Source: Anodontia alba (Eukaryota; Mollusca; Bivalvia; Lucinida; Lucinidae). From it: DNA of 64,000 nucleotides. Positions 1 to 9,308 of the stretch are shown here, piece by piece. The notes beneath the pieces are model-generated. The model was not told the DNA's origin. It saw only the letters and a program-made list of their open reading frames with translations, and did not search any database. The position numbers and the translations under genes are program-made. The number at the start of each line of letters is the position of its first letter. Position 1 is the first letter of the stretch. Where the stretch lies: the NCBI GenBank assembly GCA_964016985.1, contig OZ024826.1, positions 63,246,910 to 63,310,909 of the forward strand, given 5' to 3'.

Positions 1-1
1 G

Positions 2-1918
2 TTTCTAGGTCATGTAATATCGAATTGTGGTATTCAAACTGACCCAAAGAAGACTAATGTCGTCAGAGACTGGCCTCAGCCGACAAAACTTCATGATGTA
101 CGTTCATTTATAGGATTCTGTAGTTATTACAGACGTTTTATACCAAAATTTGCCGAGCTTGCGAAGCCCTTACACAAGCTAACAGAAAAAGGCCAAACGT
201 TTGTATGGACGAACGAATGTAACACAGCTTTCGAAAAGCTTAAGAGTAAGATGGTGGAATCACCCATTCTAGCACATCCTGACTTCTCCAAGCCATTTAT
301 ACTTGACACAGATGCTAGCGACCAAGCTATCGGTGGGGTACTCCCGCAGAACATAAATGGTCATGAGCGAGTAATAGCATATGCGAGCAGAACTTTGTCA
401 AGACCAGAACGCCGATATTGCGTAACAAGGAAAGAGCTCTTAGCATTGGTACATTCTGTCAAGTACTTCCGTCATTATTTGTATGGAAAATCGTTTACAG
501 TCAGGACTGACCACGGATCTCTTAGGTGGTTAATGCAGTTTAAAAACCCCGAGGGTCAAATCGCAAGATGGCTGGAAATTCTTTCATCTTATGACATGAA
601 AATCGAACACAGAGCTGGAAAAAGTCACAAGAATGCAGACGGCCTCAGTAGGATTCCGTGTAATCAGTGTGGTAAGGAAAGCACTTCGCAGGCTGAAACT
701 TCCTCAAATCGCATAAACAGGATTGCAGAAGATGAGAATGTCGAGTTGAAAGAAATTAAAGTCTTACAAGAAGAGGACGATGAAATTCTACAAGTAAAAT
801 CATGGATAAAAGCAGGTGAAAGACCTGAACACAGTAAGATTGCGGATGGCAGCTATTTCTTAAAGTCTCTGTGGTCCCAATGGCCAAGACTTGAGCTTAA
901 GAATGACATAGTGGTCCGGAAATGGGATGTTTTAGGAACGGATATTGTCCTTTGGCAAGCTGTTATACCAATGGGATATAGACGAGAAGTGCTGAGATAT
1001 GCTCATGACATAAAGGCCTCGGGTCATCTTGGAGTAAAGAAAACTCTCAGTAAAATCAGACAGAAATATTATTGGCCAGGGTTGCAAAACGATGTAAGAA
1101 CGTACATAGCAGGTTGTGAAAAGTGCTGCAAAAGGAAAGAACCTATTCCAAGCAAGAAGGCCCCAATGCAAATAATACGTAGTGACTACCCAATGGAGCG
1201 AATAGCTATTGACATAGCTGGAGAATTTCCTGTGACCGAGAGAGGGAATAAGTATATTTTGGTTATACAGGACTATTATACCAAATGGGTTGAATGCTTT
1301 GCCATGCATAACATGGAGTCAGCTACAGTAGCAAAACTATTGGTAAATGAAGTAGTTTCTAGATTTGGTGTTCCGAATAAGATACATTCTGATCAGGGCA
1401 GGCAATTTGAAAGTTTACTTTTCAAAGAAATGTGTCAGTTACTACAAATTGAGAAGACACGTACAACAGCATACCACCCCCAATCCGACGGAATGGTGGA
1501 GAGGTTTAATCGAACGCTCGCTTCAATGGTTGGTGTGTTCGTAAATGAACATCATTCTGACTGGGATGAGTTGCTACCATACCTGACTATGGCTTACAGA
1601 AGTACAGAGCATGAAACGACAGGGATGTCACCCAATTTATTAATGTTAGGTCGAGAGACGACAACTCCTTTAGATCTCGCATTCGAGATGCCACCTGCTA
1701 TCAAGACTATACCTCGAAATCAATGGGTATGGGAACTACAAGAAAGGCTGGAATCAGCATATAGGTTAGTAAGAGAACAGACAGGTAAAGCTATGTATAG
1801 GCAAAAGAGATATCATGATAGAAAGCTGTCATTTGATAAAGTAGATGAAGGTGAATCAGTTTATGTTTTGTTTCCTGTTAGAAAGGCTGGATGTTCTAGA
1901 AAATGGACTTGCTTCTGA
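2..1918 (+). CDS. pol: Ty3/gypsy pol: end of RT, RNase H, integrase (5' partial, ends at TGA)
   Basis: Open from base 2 to a TGA at 1916-1918. The first ~80 codons are the RT thumb/connection (FLGHVIS at 2-22, then IGFCSYYRRFIPKFA). RNase H follows: LDTDASDQAIGGVLPQ (~304-351), TRKELLALVHSVKYFRHYL, RTDHGSLRWL and a final HKNADGLSR. The integrase zinc-binding region has GHLGVKKTLSKIRQKYYWPG and a CEKC pair. The catalytic core shows the three acidic positions: AIDIAGEF, SDQGRQFE and the E of DGMVERFNR. The frame is intact over 639 codons, so the copy is fairly young. The protein copies and integrates the element's own RNA genome. YxDD of the RT active site is outside the window. Confidence 0.95.
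   Translation, partial: FLGHVISNCGIQTDPKKTNVVRDWPQPTKLHDVRSFIGFCSYYRRFIPKFAELAKPLHKLTEKGQTFVWTNECNTAFEKLKSKMVESPILAHPDFSKPFILDTDASDQAIGGVLPQNINGHERVIAYASRTLSRPERRYCVTRKELLALVHSVKYFRHYLYGKSFTVRTDHGSLRWLMQFKNPEGQIARWLEILSSYDMKIEHRAGKSHKNADGLSRIPCNQCGKESTSQAETSSNRINRIAEDENVELKEIKVLQEEDDEILQVKSWIKAGERPEHSKIADGSYFLKSLWSQWPRLELKNDIVVRKWDVLGTDIVLWQAVIPMGYRREVLRYAHDIKASGHLGVKKTLSKIRQKYYWPGLQNDVRTYIAGCEKCCKRKEPIPSKKAPMQIIRSDYPMERIAIDIAGEFPVTERGNKYILVIQDYYTKWVECFAMHNMESATVAKLLVNEVVSRFGVPNKIHSDQGRQFESLLFKEMCQLLQIEKTRTTAYHPQSDGMVERFNRTLASMVGVFVNEHHSDWDELLPYLTMAYRSTEHETTGMSPNLLMLGRETTTPLDLAFEMPPAIKTIPRNQWVWELQERLESAYRLVREQTGKAMYRQKRYHDRKLSFDKVDEGESVYVLFPVRKAGCSRKWTCF
1916..1918 (+). other. In-frame TGA interrupting gypsy pol
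   Basis: A single TGA lies immediately before an RGPF motif in the same frame, and the frame then stays open to 3106. In Ty3/gypsy integrases this is the GPY/F module, in which a tryptophan commonly precedes the x-GPF. The likeliest reading is a TGG-to-TGA change in this copy; programmed readthrough is the alternative. Only comparison with other copies would tell. Confidence 0.8.
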
Positions 1919-3106
1919 CGTGGCCCATTTAAAATCAACAAAAAGTTTTCAGATGTTCTATTTCAGGTAGATTGCGGTAGATTTGGTGAAAATCAGATTA
2001 TTCATATTGACCGAATCAGGAAAGCAGTTGGTCAGACTTTAGCAGGTGAAGATGAAGAACAATCACACTTGGTTTCCGGTGGTGATGTGTTGCCTAGTGA
2101 GTCGAACATATTTGATGACGATGACGCAGTAGAAGAAGATAAAAGGCCCCGAAGAGTCACTAGAAAACCTGCATGGTTAGATGACTATGTTTTTTCTGCT
2201 TTCAGGGAGAAGATGCCGCAAACCAAGATAACGCCTAGAAAACAGCTGAAACCAGGATTTATTTGCCCGACTTGTAAGGAGAAGTTTTCCACGCAAGAAG
2301 AGTTCAAAGACAATGTCTTGGAGTGTGCAACAAAGAGATATAGATGTGATGTTTGTGACTCGACATTTAAGAAGCTAGCATATAAAAATCAGCACATGAA
2401 GAGATATCATAAGCAGGAGAAAATAGAGCAGAAAGAGGAACATGGAGAAAAAGACTACTCAGACAGTGAAAAGGCGAGTAGTAAAGCCGATGATAGTGAT
2501 AGTGAAAACAGTGACTGGGATCGGGAACCAGTAGATATTATTCTTGGTGATGAGGAAAGTAAGCATGATAGTGATAGTGGTTTGGTTAAGCTAGAAACAG
2601 CTGAGGATGAAATGGACAGGAGAAAAATCAATGACATAAGAGAGGGCCGTATGATTCGAAAGCGAACCCATCCAGACCCGGTCATTGCTCCTGTAAAGAA
2701 AAGTGTAAAAACTGTAGTTCAGCTAAATGAGAGAACAGTCCACAATAAGCAGGAAGAGTCGAGCGGAAAAGAATCCCAGGCAAAAGTTATGTGTTCATCT
2801 GGCAACACCAGCAAAGGTGGAAAGGATAGCTCTCAACGTTCAGCAGGGATGGAAAGCCAGAAACAAAGACTTAAGCTTCAATTCTCAGTGGAGCAAGGAA
2901 AAGACATCAGAAGTCGACAGTCATTTAGCCCGAGTGTTGATGAGGAAGAAGTAGTGTCATCAAGTGTCGTCATCCAGGCTAATAGAGGTTTAGGAACTAT
3001 GGATTTCAGTCTGGGTGACTTCGTGTCATCCCAATCCGTCAAGCCTGAAAATATTAACATTAAAGTTGATAAGGGGAAACTGGTCATGACTATAAACACT
3101 GAGTGA
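1919..3106 (+). CDS. Ty3/gypsy pol C-terminal part: GPY/F module plus acidic C2H2 zinc-finger tail
   Basis: Same reading frame as the upstream pol, separated only by the TGA. It begins with the second half of the integrase GPY/F module (RGPFKI... through HIDRIRKAV, 1919-2032) and the usual basic end (RPRRVTRKPAWLDDYV, ~2144-2191). The element does not stop there. It continues for about 300 codons with a zinc-finger pair (2260-2412): a degenerate first finger CPTC-x12-N-x3-C whose expected histidine is Asn, and an intact finger CDVC-x12-H-x4-H. A long Ser/Asp/Glu/Lys-rich region follows, ending MTINTE. There is no obvious ATG for separate translation, so it is best seen as a pol extension. Function is unknown; nucleic-acid or chromatin targeting is a guess. 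Confidence 0.8.
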   Translation, partial: RGPFKINKKFSDVLFQVDCGRFGENQIIHIDRIRKAVGQTLAGEDEEQSHLVSGGDVLPSESNIFDDDDAVEEDKRPRRVTRKPAWLDDYVFSAFREKMPQTKITPRKQLKPGFICPTCKEKFSTQEEFKDNVLECATKRYRCDVCDSTFKKLAYKNQHMKRYHKQEKIEQKEEHGEKDYSDSEKASSKADDSDSENSDWDREPVDIILGDEESKHDSDSGLVKLETAEDEMDRRKINDIREGRMIRKRTHPDPVIAPVKKSVKTVVQLNERTVHNKQEESSGKESQAKVMCSSGNTSKGGKDSSQRSAGMESQKQRLKLQFSVEQGKDIRSRQSFSPSVDEEEVVSSSVVIQANRGLGTMDFSLGDFVSSQSVKPENINIKVDKGKLVMTINTE

Positions 3107-3406
3107 TGGAAAACAGACTGTTTCCTTACGTAGGAAAGAGCTAAACTGTGAGCTCAGATATTAAGTCTATTTCTTTTTAATAATGAAGGTATCATTATGC
3201 CCATTGTCTAAAGCGTTTTGTTTTAAACATACACTTCATGTAGGCATCAAAGACGTATATTGCCTATCAGTTTGTTGTTTTCAGATTATAAAAATGATAT
3301 GATTAAAAAAAAAAAAGCACATATATATGTATTAGGTTGTTTTATTATTTTATCATAAGGGAATGAATAGGATACTGCGGGACGCATTACCCGGAGGCGT
3401 GGGTAG
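3107..3406 (+). other. Gypsy 3' untranslated segment with candidate polypurine tract
   Basis: Non-coding, AT-rich, with a 12-base A run at 3305-3316. The last 14 bases (3393-3406, GGAGGCGTGGGTAG) are G-rich and abut the proposed LTR start, which is where a polypurine tract for plus-strand priming must lie. Confidence 0.5.
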
Positions 3407-4481
3407 TGTAAAGAATCCTGCAGTTGCAGATATAGTTTAGAAGAACAGGGTTACCTGCCGTCAATAGTATATCACTTCGTCGGCATCAAAACTGAACCGG
3501 AAGCGAATTTCTAGTTTATTTTGGTTAGTAGCAGCTTTATTCATGTTTTATTTTCAAAGGCACATGAATCTGATATAGTCTCATCGGAGGTTTGATTATC
3601 TTCAAGTAAAATAAGCGATTTATGACAGATTTTCTGGTTAGAAGAAAACACAAATTTTCTGTAGATTCCTTATCATGGAAACGGCTGGTTGTATTTGTTT
3701 CTATGGTAAAATCAAGCAGCTGTCGATCATGAACAAGTGCTCGACGCTGATTGGATAATATAATTTATCCAATCAGGAGTCACCAGATTTCAATCCTCCG
3801 AGGGAGTATAAAAGCGGTAGTTTGTACCTTATCGAGTCAGTTGTCTGTTTACAGTTGAAGTGTCAACGTCGTAAAGAAAACAGTGAAGCATATTATCAGA
3901 TCGTTTAATAACTTTGAGCCATATAGTGGAGCTATCTTTCTCGTGTCTCTAGAGAAGCTAGGCTTCTTAGAGAGAGAGACTGAAGCAGTCCATTTAAAGT
4001 GTTCGGGTTGTTAGCAATCTATTAGCTGATCAAGGTGCTAGAAATAATCTGGGCTTGAGAGTTGAGCCACTTAGTTTGAATTCGTCTAGCCTCGTAAGCC
4101 AGGTTTACTGGTTAGAATTATCAGTAGCTGAGCTTCTATATTTATAGCCAAACTACAGACGGAAGATCATTTTAACAGCTGAGTGCTGAAGACATATGTT
4201 TTTAAGATATATCTATAAGCAGGTAGCTTCAGTTTGACATGTCTTAATGTTCATCTAATTGTTGAGTGATTCTATGTTTCATGAATGATTAAGTCAATCA
4301 ATGGTCATAAATCAACAGGCAAAGTAGCCCAAAGAAAAATTCATATATACGTATATACAGATATTTTAACTTCTTGTCATATCATTGAATTATTGTTTCT
4401 ACAACGTTTTTGCTGAACTTACGGCTTTGCAATAGGCTCTTGCAGAGTCCTAACCACATCTTAACATCGGTACACGTTACA
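3407..4481 (+). repeat. 3' LTR of the gypsy element (~1,075 bp)
   Basis: Proposed from structure. It begins TGTAA (3407-3411) just after the G-rich tract and ends TTACA (4477-4481), a perfect 5-bp terminal inverted repeat with the TG...CA ends of LTRs. It contains a TATA-type promoter at 3807 and an initiator-like TCAGT about 30 bases later. Penelope-like coding sequence resumes right after it, independently supporting the right boundary. The partner 5' LTR is outside the window, so identity between LTRs cannot be measured. Confidence 0.75.
3807..3841 (+). promoter_or_regulatory. LTR core promoter: TATA box and initiator
   Basis: TATAAAA at 3807-3813 with a TCAGT initiator-like motif at 3837-3841, a spacing of about 30 bases as in animal pol II promoters. 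It sits inside the LTR, where gypsy transcription starts. Confidence 0.6.
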
Positions 4482-4486
4482 ATAGT

Positions 4487-4900
4487 AATGGTATGTAAAA
4501 AAGACGAACAATCACCAGTATATAGAATATTCTTCATGTCATCCAGTTTCATGCAAGAAGGGTATACCGTTTAGTCAGGCTAAGCGTTATAGAAGGATTA
4601 TTTCTGGTGATGAGACTTTCGTGAAGGAACTTGAGAACCTTAAAAGTTATTTCTTGAAAAGAATATCTAATTCACATAATTGATAATGCCTTTCAGAAGG
4701 TTCGTTCTCTTTCTAGGGACATGGCATTAACAGAAACTCTACAAAGTAGCCAGAAATTGCTACCGTATGTGACCTACCTAATATTGGTGAAATCATCAAT
4801 AAATACTGGGGTTTATTGGCTCTGTCTACAAAACCAAGTGTAAAACATGTTTTACAGCATAAACCTATGTTTGCATTTTAAAGACCACAAAACTTACAAA
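4487..4900 (+). pseudogene. Penelope-like element, RT thumb remnant
   Basis: Starting within 10 bases of the LTR end, the frame containing 4492 reads YVKKTNNHQYIEYSSCHP and then GIPFSQAKRYRRI (4492-4611), the typical end of a Penelope-like reverse transcriptase: a K-T/P-x-D/N-x-H-x-Y-x3-S-C-H-P block and a PxSQAxRxRRI block. ELENLKSYFLKR follows, then a TGA at about 4681. Further frames preserve AFQKVRSLSRDMAL, IGEIINKYWGLLALS and VKHVLQHKPMFAF, so frameshifts and stops break the gene. The upstream RT half is presumably beyond the left edge, on the other side of the gypsy insertion. Confidence 0.85.
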
Positions 4901-6130
4901 ACTTTGGTGATATTATTATGCGGCACTTTTCATGACGTAAATTTGGTACATTTTGATGTGATTAATGTACACTGATTAATTATTTTTTATTTAAATATAC
5001 GCGTCAGTAGAAATACAAATGGCTTATTATTACAATTTAGTATTTCGGACGCTTATGAAAGTTTCGGTATCTATTGCATTATAAGAAACCTTTAATAAGT
5101 TCGCCTTAAATAGCAAAGATGTTCATATCATCTTATTATTTGGAACATTTTAGATATGAATACCAGAGTATCAAATGTGTATTCATTGCTGTTTTAGATT
5201 TAATAAAGAAAAGAAAAGAAATGTCAAAATGACACTTATTCTTAGGGTCGATATTTTATCGTCGTGTTTGGTATCAGTTTGATCGTCTTGTACAGCTGAA
5301 TGCAATTTTTCATTTGGATTTTAACTATTAATATCATTTATTTTATTTAAAGTTCTTAAAATGCGAACTTTGAAATCGTAAGTATTTCACCTGACAGCGG
5401 AACTGCAAAACATGTCAATTCTTGATCTTTTGTTCAAATATATTTAAACATCTACTTTGTCAGTAAAACGCCTTTAACACCTTAGTTAGAAAGATATCCC
5501 TTAAAGGGGCAGATCAATTGCAGTTTTAACGTATTGTTATTTTTACGATAGAAATGGTTTCACACGTACAGCCTAATCCCGCTTTAGGGTAATGACTTCT
5601 TCTCTGCAGTTGCGCAGAGAGAAAAGATGCAGGCTAGTTATATTTGTGCGGCAGTTGAGAGAGAAATTTTAGATCGCAAAGAAGGAAGATCGAAAAAAAG
5701 TAGTCTCGTCGTGGTCGCCGCTCGGCGGGCCATAGGCCTGATCCGCCGCACTTATACAAACTGATCTGAATTTAGTTTTTAGCTGTTTCGAGACTTTGTA
5801 AATAATTTATATTTGGGACAATATACTGCGAAAGTGTTATTGATACTTATACATTCGAAATTATTATGCTTGGGTCGACGTTCACCAGTTTGTATTTTAC
5901 ACGTATATATTGTAAACATGGCGCTGTTATAAAGTGAAGAAAGAAGAACAATACAAATAAATAAATATGGATGTAAAACAAGAAATCTGGACATTCCGCA
6001 TTATTTCTCTTTTACAACCTATAAACAGCAAGATCATCGATGAAATGTTTAAATTCCCTGAGGCAATTTACAACAGAATATTTATACTATTTAGGACGAT
6101 TGTCTCCTTCCCTAGAAAAATATTCTCACC
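4901..6130. other. Non-coding stretch splitting the Penelope-like remnants
   Basis: About 1.2 kb that does not continue the Penelope coding sequence, although the RT remnant before it and the endonuclease remnant after it belong together. It is AT-rich with a GC-richer patch at about 5560-5750. No transposon ends or convincing ORF were recognised. It is probably an unidentified insertion. Confidence 0.5.
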
Positions 6131-6134
6131 CACT

Positions 6135-6605
6135 CAAAAATGAATTTCAGTCAAAATCCTACAGTATCTATGTCCGCTTGTAAAAAAAAACAAAAAAAAA
6201 ACAGATGCACTCATTGTAAAACTATCAATGAATCAGATAATTTCAGTAGTACCAGTACCAGTGAAAGTTTTATGCATAAACAGGATTTTAACTGAAAATG
6301 TTATTCATTAAATAACATGTAAAAAGTGCAATGCACAGTATGTGGGACAAACACACCAGAAGGTATAAAAAAAAAGAATGAATAGTCACCGTTTTGATAT
6401 TTTGCACTACCCTGAAAGTATTACAAACGTTTCTGTTCATTTTAATGAAAACGGTCATTCACACCCATTGATAGAGTAGAAGCTGAATGGCCACGTTTAT
6501 TAAAAAAAAAAAAAAAAACCTACTGGATGCATCGTCTCAATACCCTTTCACCAAATGGAATGAACTCTAAGGTATTATACAAGATTCCTATAACTTGAAA
6601 TATTT
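6135..6605 (+). pseudogene. Penelope-like element, GIY-YIG endonuclease remnant
   Basis: Across one frame at about 6298-6478, interrupted by stops, one reads ITCKKCNAQYVGQT, then KRMNSHRFDILHYPES and NVSVHFNENGHSH. This is the GIY-YIG-type endonuclease of Penelope-like elements, with the YVGQT motif and the R of the second motif. After an A run, TYWMHRLNTLSPNGMN (~6519-6566) gives the conserved end of the domain. Upstream CTHCKT (about 6205) matches the Cys-rich linker. Stops (TAA at 6313 and 6364, TAG at 6476) and homopolymer runs show that it is dead. Confidence 0.85.
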
Positions 6606-7120
6606 TGTTATATGAGTCGGAGCGCAACGATTCCTACGATTTGCATGGGCGTCAAGTACTGACTCGGATCGGCCCGCGCATCTGTACATTTTGACCGGGG
6701 TCTTCACTGGCCGCATTAAGAAGCTATGGGTCCTTAGCTACCCAAAGAGTGCACAGTGAAGACTCTGATCAGACTATGTGGATGCGCGGGCTAGTCTAGG
6801 TCTTCGCTGGGTGTACGTGAGAGTTGTGGGGGTTGATGTGCTCCGGCTCATATTGCAAAGCATGTGCATAAAAATGTATTAAAAAAAATGTTTGTTACTA
6901 TTTTAAAATTTTTAAGTTTTGCACTTGTAAAGTTTCATAGTGACAGTTTGTATCATTGATCCAGTCTAATGTATACATTATTTTGTGCATTTCTGCCATT
7001 TCATTTAACGTCGCAAGGAAACGTCATATAATTTGGCGTTCTTGACGTCAAATTATTTGGTGTTTTGACGTCACATGGTAACGTCATAATCATTTCATAG
7101 TAACATTCAGCCATTTTGTA
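6606..7120. repeat. Dispersed repeat related to the GCGCATCCGCGCAGTCTGATC family, then AT-rich DNA
   Basis: 6640-6830 contains diverged, oppositely oriented copies of the GAAGACT...GCGCATCCGCG motif that forms the satellite at 12205-13130. The remainder up to 7120 includes several GACGTCA/ACGTCAT repeats (7020-7090) but no coding sequence; by position it could be the 3' non-coding part of the Penelope-like element. Confidence 0.45.
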
Positions 7121-7121
7121 C

Positions 7122-7147
7122 ACTGAAGAAGGATTAAATTCCGAAAC
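7122..7147 (+). other. Hammerhead-like motif, probably Penelope-element 3' region
   Basis: ACTGAAGAAGG...CCGAAAC contains a CTGANGA box and a GAAAC box separated by a short GGA/TCC stem. These are the conserved core boxes of hammerhead ribozymes, which occur in the terminal repeats of Penelope-like elements. It lies about 520 bases after the endonuclease remnant on the same strand. There is one A more between the CTGAAGA box and the stem than in the canonical core, so activity is doubtful. Confidence 0.4.
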
Positions 7148-7620
7148 TAGTTTGCAGTAAAATTTTTTGAGGTGCTGATTTTTCTCCCAAAAAGTAATTG
7201 CTGACACTCATTTTTGACATATTAATATATGATGTTACCAAAGTCTTTCTGAGTGACCAGGTTACGAACCAAGAATTTAGGCAAAGTTCTAGTGATGTTT
7301 TTTTTTTATTAATACCATAACAGAGGGTTTTAGTCATTTGTAATGAATTTTTTTCTAATGTTGTTAACCATTTGCTTTTAAGTATTCTCTAACTTAAGAT
7401 ATTTGTTTCTCTTTATATATATTGGTTTCCGTCTTTCTTTTGTAGTTCTTGTAATTCTTAGTCAATAAATAGCACATGTTCATTTTATCTCGGACCTAAT
7501 AATACCTGGGTATACTGGGTCCAAGATTTTATTAAGAATCGTAAAAAACTGATGCATCCAAATGTGCCGAAAATAGATAAGATTGCCATGTGGCTATTTG
7601 AACAAAGTTACCAATAACTT
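7148..7620. other. No gene seen
   Basis: AT-rich unique-looking DNA between the Penelope remnant and the MULE insertion site. No ORF, transposon end or structured repeat was recognised. Confidence 0.5.
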
Positions 7621-7630
7621 GCCTTTTTAG
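7621..7630. repeat. Target-site duplication of the MULE element, left copy
   Basis: GCCTTTTTAG, identical to 17737-17746 just outside the other end of the element. Ten bases is within the 8-11 bp typical of Mutator-like transposition. Confidence 0.9.
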
Positions 7631-7707
7631 CGGTCAGTCTGAAAGCCCCAAGACACCATAAGACACACCAAGACACCACAAGACACCCCAAGACACCCCA
7701 AGACACC
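7631..7707 (+). repeat. Left terminal inverted repeat with 10-bp-period minisatellite
   Basis: A 15-base end (CGGTCAGTCTGAAAG) is followed by six units of CCNNAAGACA, each exactly 10 bases, then CC. The right end carries five such units in the opposite orientation. A further short cluster of AGACACC repeats lies at 7862-7884. Confidence 0.9.
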
Positions 7708-8008
7708 TAAATTTATTATTTATATCTTTCCACAAGGGAGTTAAAAGGCCTTTACAAGACCTAAAAGTATTTTTACGTCCTAATTAACTACTCAATACAC
7801 TAGGGTTAGGTTATGTTTTAGCTATCGAAGACCGCAATCCGGTAATGTAATGTAATGTAATAGACACCAAGACACCAAGACACCTTTCAAAGTTCAAAAC
7901 TAAAGTAGAATAAAGATACATGTATCTTAGGATTCTTCCTTTTTGATACTTAGTAATAAAAATATATAAAGTCAAGTACTCCATCCACCTGTTCTAAGGA
8001 TGAAAGGT

Positions 8009-8021
8009 TCCGAACTAATTT
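8009..8021. repeat. Target duplication of nested SINE, left copy
   Basis: TCCGAACTAATTT, repeated exactly at 8315-8327. Confidence 0.9.
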
Positions 8022-8314
8022 CTAGGGGTGGCTGGGTGGTGCGAAGGTGTCATTTATCTTACGTCACCGGGGCGTCCAACTGATATTGGCTTACAGCTGG
8101 GCAAGGCCTGCTATCCTTGTAGCAGGTAAGGGTAGAGGAGGATGTTTTTATTTCTTCTTTTTCTTCACTTTCATTCCTGTTCCTCTTTCTTTCCTGTCCC
8201 TCTCTTTCATCTCCTCTACTATCTCTTCTATCTCTTTTCTCCCTTTCTCTGGGAGACGACACAAAATGACCCACAAGGGTTGACATGTCGTTAAAACCCA
8301 ACTCAATCAATCAA
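8022..8314 (+). mobile_element. SINE-like retroposon nested in the MULE
   Basis: A 293-bp unit bounded by perfect 13-bp target duplications and ending in a simple TCAATCAATCAA tail, as expected of a retroposed SINE. A second copy lies at about 55478-55752. The two share GCGAAGGTGTC, CTTACGTCAC, GGGCAAGGCCTGCTATCCTTG, a pyrimidine-rich middle and ATGACCCACAAGGGT near the end. No clear tRNA A and B boxes were seen, so its RNA ancestor is unclear. It must be younger than the MULE insertion it sits in. Confidence 0.85.
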
Positions 8315-8327
8315 TCCGAACTAATTT
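8315..8327. repeat. Target duplication of nested SINE, right copy
   Basis: Exact repeat of 8009-8021. Confidence 0.9.
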
Positions 8328-9230
8328 AATTACCTCGTTAATGCCCATCAATTACCTGACACCTATGCATGTAATCGGTCGCTTGTTTTCTGATTACATT
8401 ACAGTTGGCTTAATCCTTATCAGCTGAAAATACTTTTCACACCTAATGAATAATCACAAGTGTGTCTCTGCAAAGATGACACGAGAAATCGTCTCTGATA
8501 TTTCACTTTTTTAAATATTTCTAATGATTTATCTGATTTTCCTCATTTTTACAGAATTGATTATTTTATCTATTATTTCGATAAATACGTAAATAAAGAT
8601 CATATAAAAATTCTGATAAAACAGTGTGATATTTTTCTTATATCTTCTCCAAACATAAACTGTGGGCACTCATTAGTTTGCAATGGTAGTTCTTACGAGT
8701 ACCCACAACAAAACACGCCAAATACAATTATATTTGAAAATGCCCCTTTAATATTTCATTCTTATTTTTTCGCCAGAAAATTGACACTTTTATAGGCGTG
8801 TTTGGAAATGCGTTGATTCGACGCAGAGAAGACTCTGACCGCACATGAATAAACTAAGGCTGTCATTCAAAGCGGCGCGAGTTCGAACATACATGGATAT
8901 AACCCCTATAGTACTCATTAGGCCACGGGGCTTGAGAATTCATTTATATCATAGGCGGATTGAAATCCAAAAAATTAGAAACCATTTTCCCATATTGACC
9001 TTTACAGTGTTAACGGGCACGTAAAACCGCATACCAAAGTATTAAATGAAGTTATTATCCCTGTTTTACTAATCACACGTACTTTAACGCCATTAATTAA
9101 TGAACTTTGCTACAGCACAGTTTATAATTACATGACGGGACTTGATGATTTAATTAACTTTGATTGTGACATAAGTTAAGGAAATGACACAAAAACAATG
9201 AGTTCATTCGCTCATGGTGACAGCTGATTT
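8328..9230. other. Non-coding MULE interior
   Basis: No ORF of interest. A palindromic hairpin of the GTGGGTACTCATTAG family is at about 8655-8715 (ACTGTGGGCACTCATTAG ... CTTACGAGTACCCACA). The block upstream of the SGNH ORF ends in a TTTTTTCTCAACGTATTAG stretch (9227-9245) that resembles a 3' splice acceptor. Confidence 0.5.
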
Positions 9231-9308
9231 TTTCTCAACGTATTAGTGCATATCCTGTTGCTATTTAATGCCTACCATAACTTTATGCTCATCAGTATCG
9301 CTTTCAAC

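Larger units (their letters stand above)
1..4481 (+). mobile_element. Ty3/gypsy LTR retrotransposon, 3' part
   Basis: The window starts inside this element; gag, protease, most of reverse transcriptase, the primer binding site and the 5' LTR lie to the left. What is present, in order: end of reverse transcriptase, RNase H, integrase, a zinc-finger tail, a G-rich candidate polypurine tract (3393-3406) and a 3' LTR. Domain order RT-RH-IN is that of Ty3/gypsy. Insertion appears to have been into a Penelope-like element, whose coding sequence resumes within about 10 bases of the LTR end. If the proposed end is right, the target duplication should be ATAGT (4482-4486); its left copy is off the window, so this is untested. 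Confidence 0.9.

Noticed and set aside
932..1309. 125-codon minus-strand frame across the gypsy integrase
   Set aside because: Antisense shadow of the well-conserved pol frame.
5779..5994. 71-codon minus-strand frame
   Set aside because: No domain, no promoter or splice context, AT-rich surroundings.
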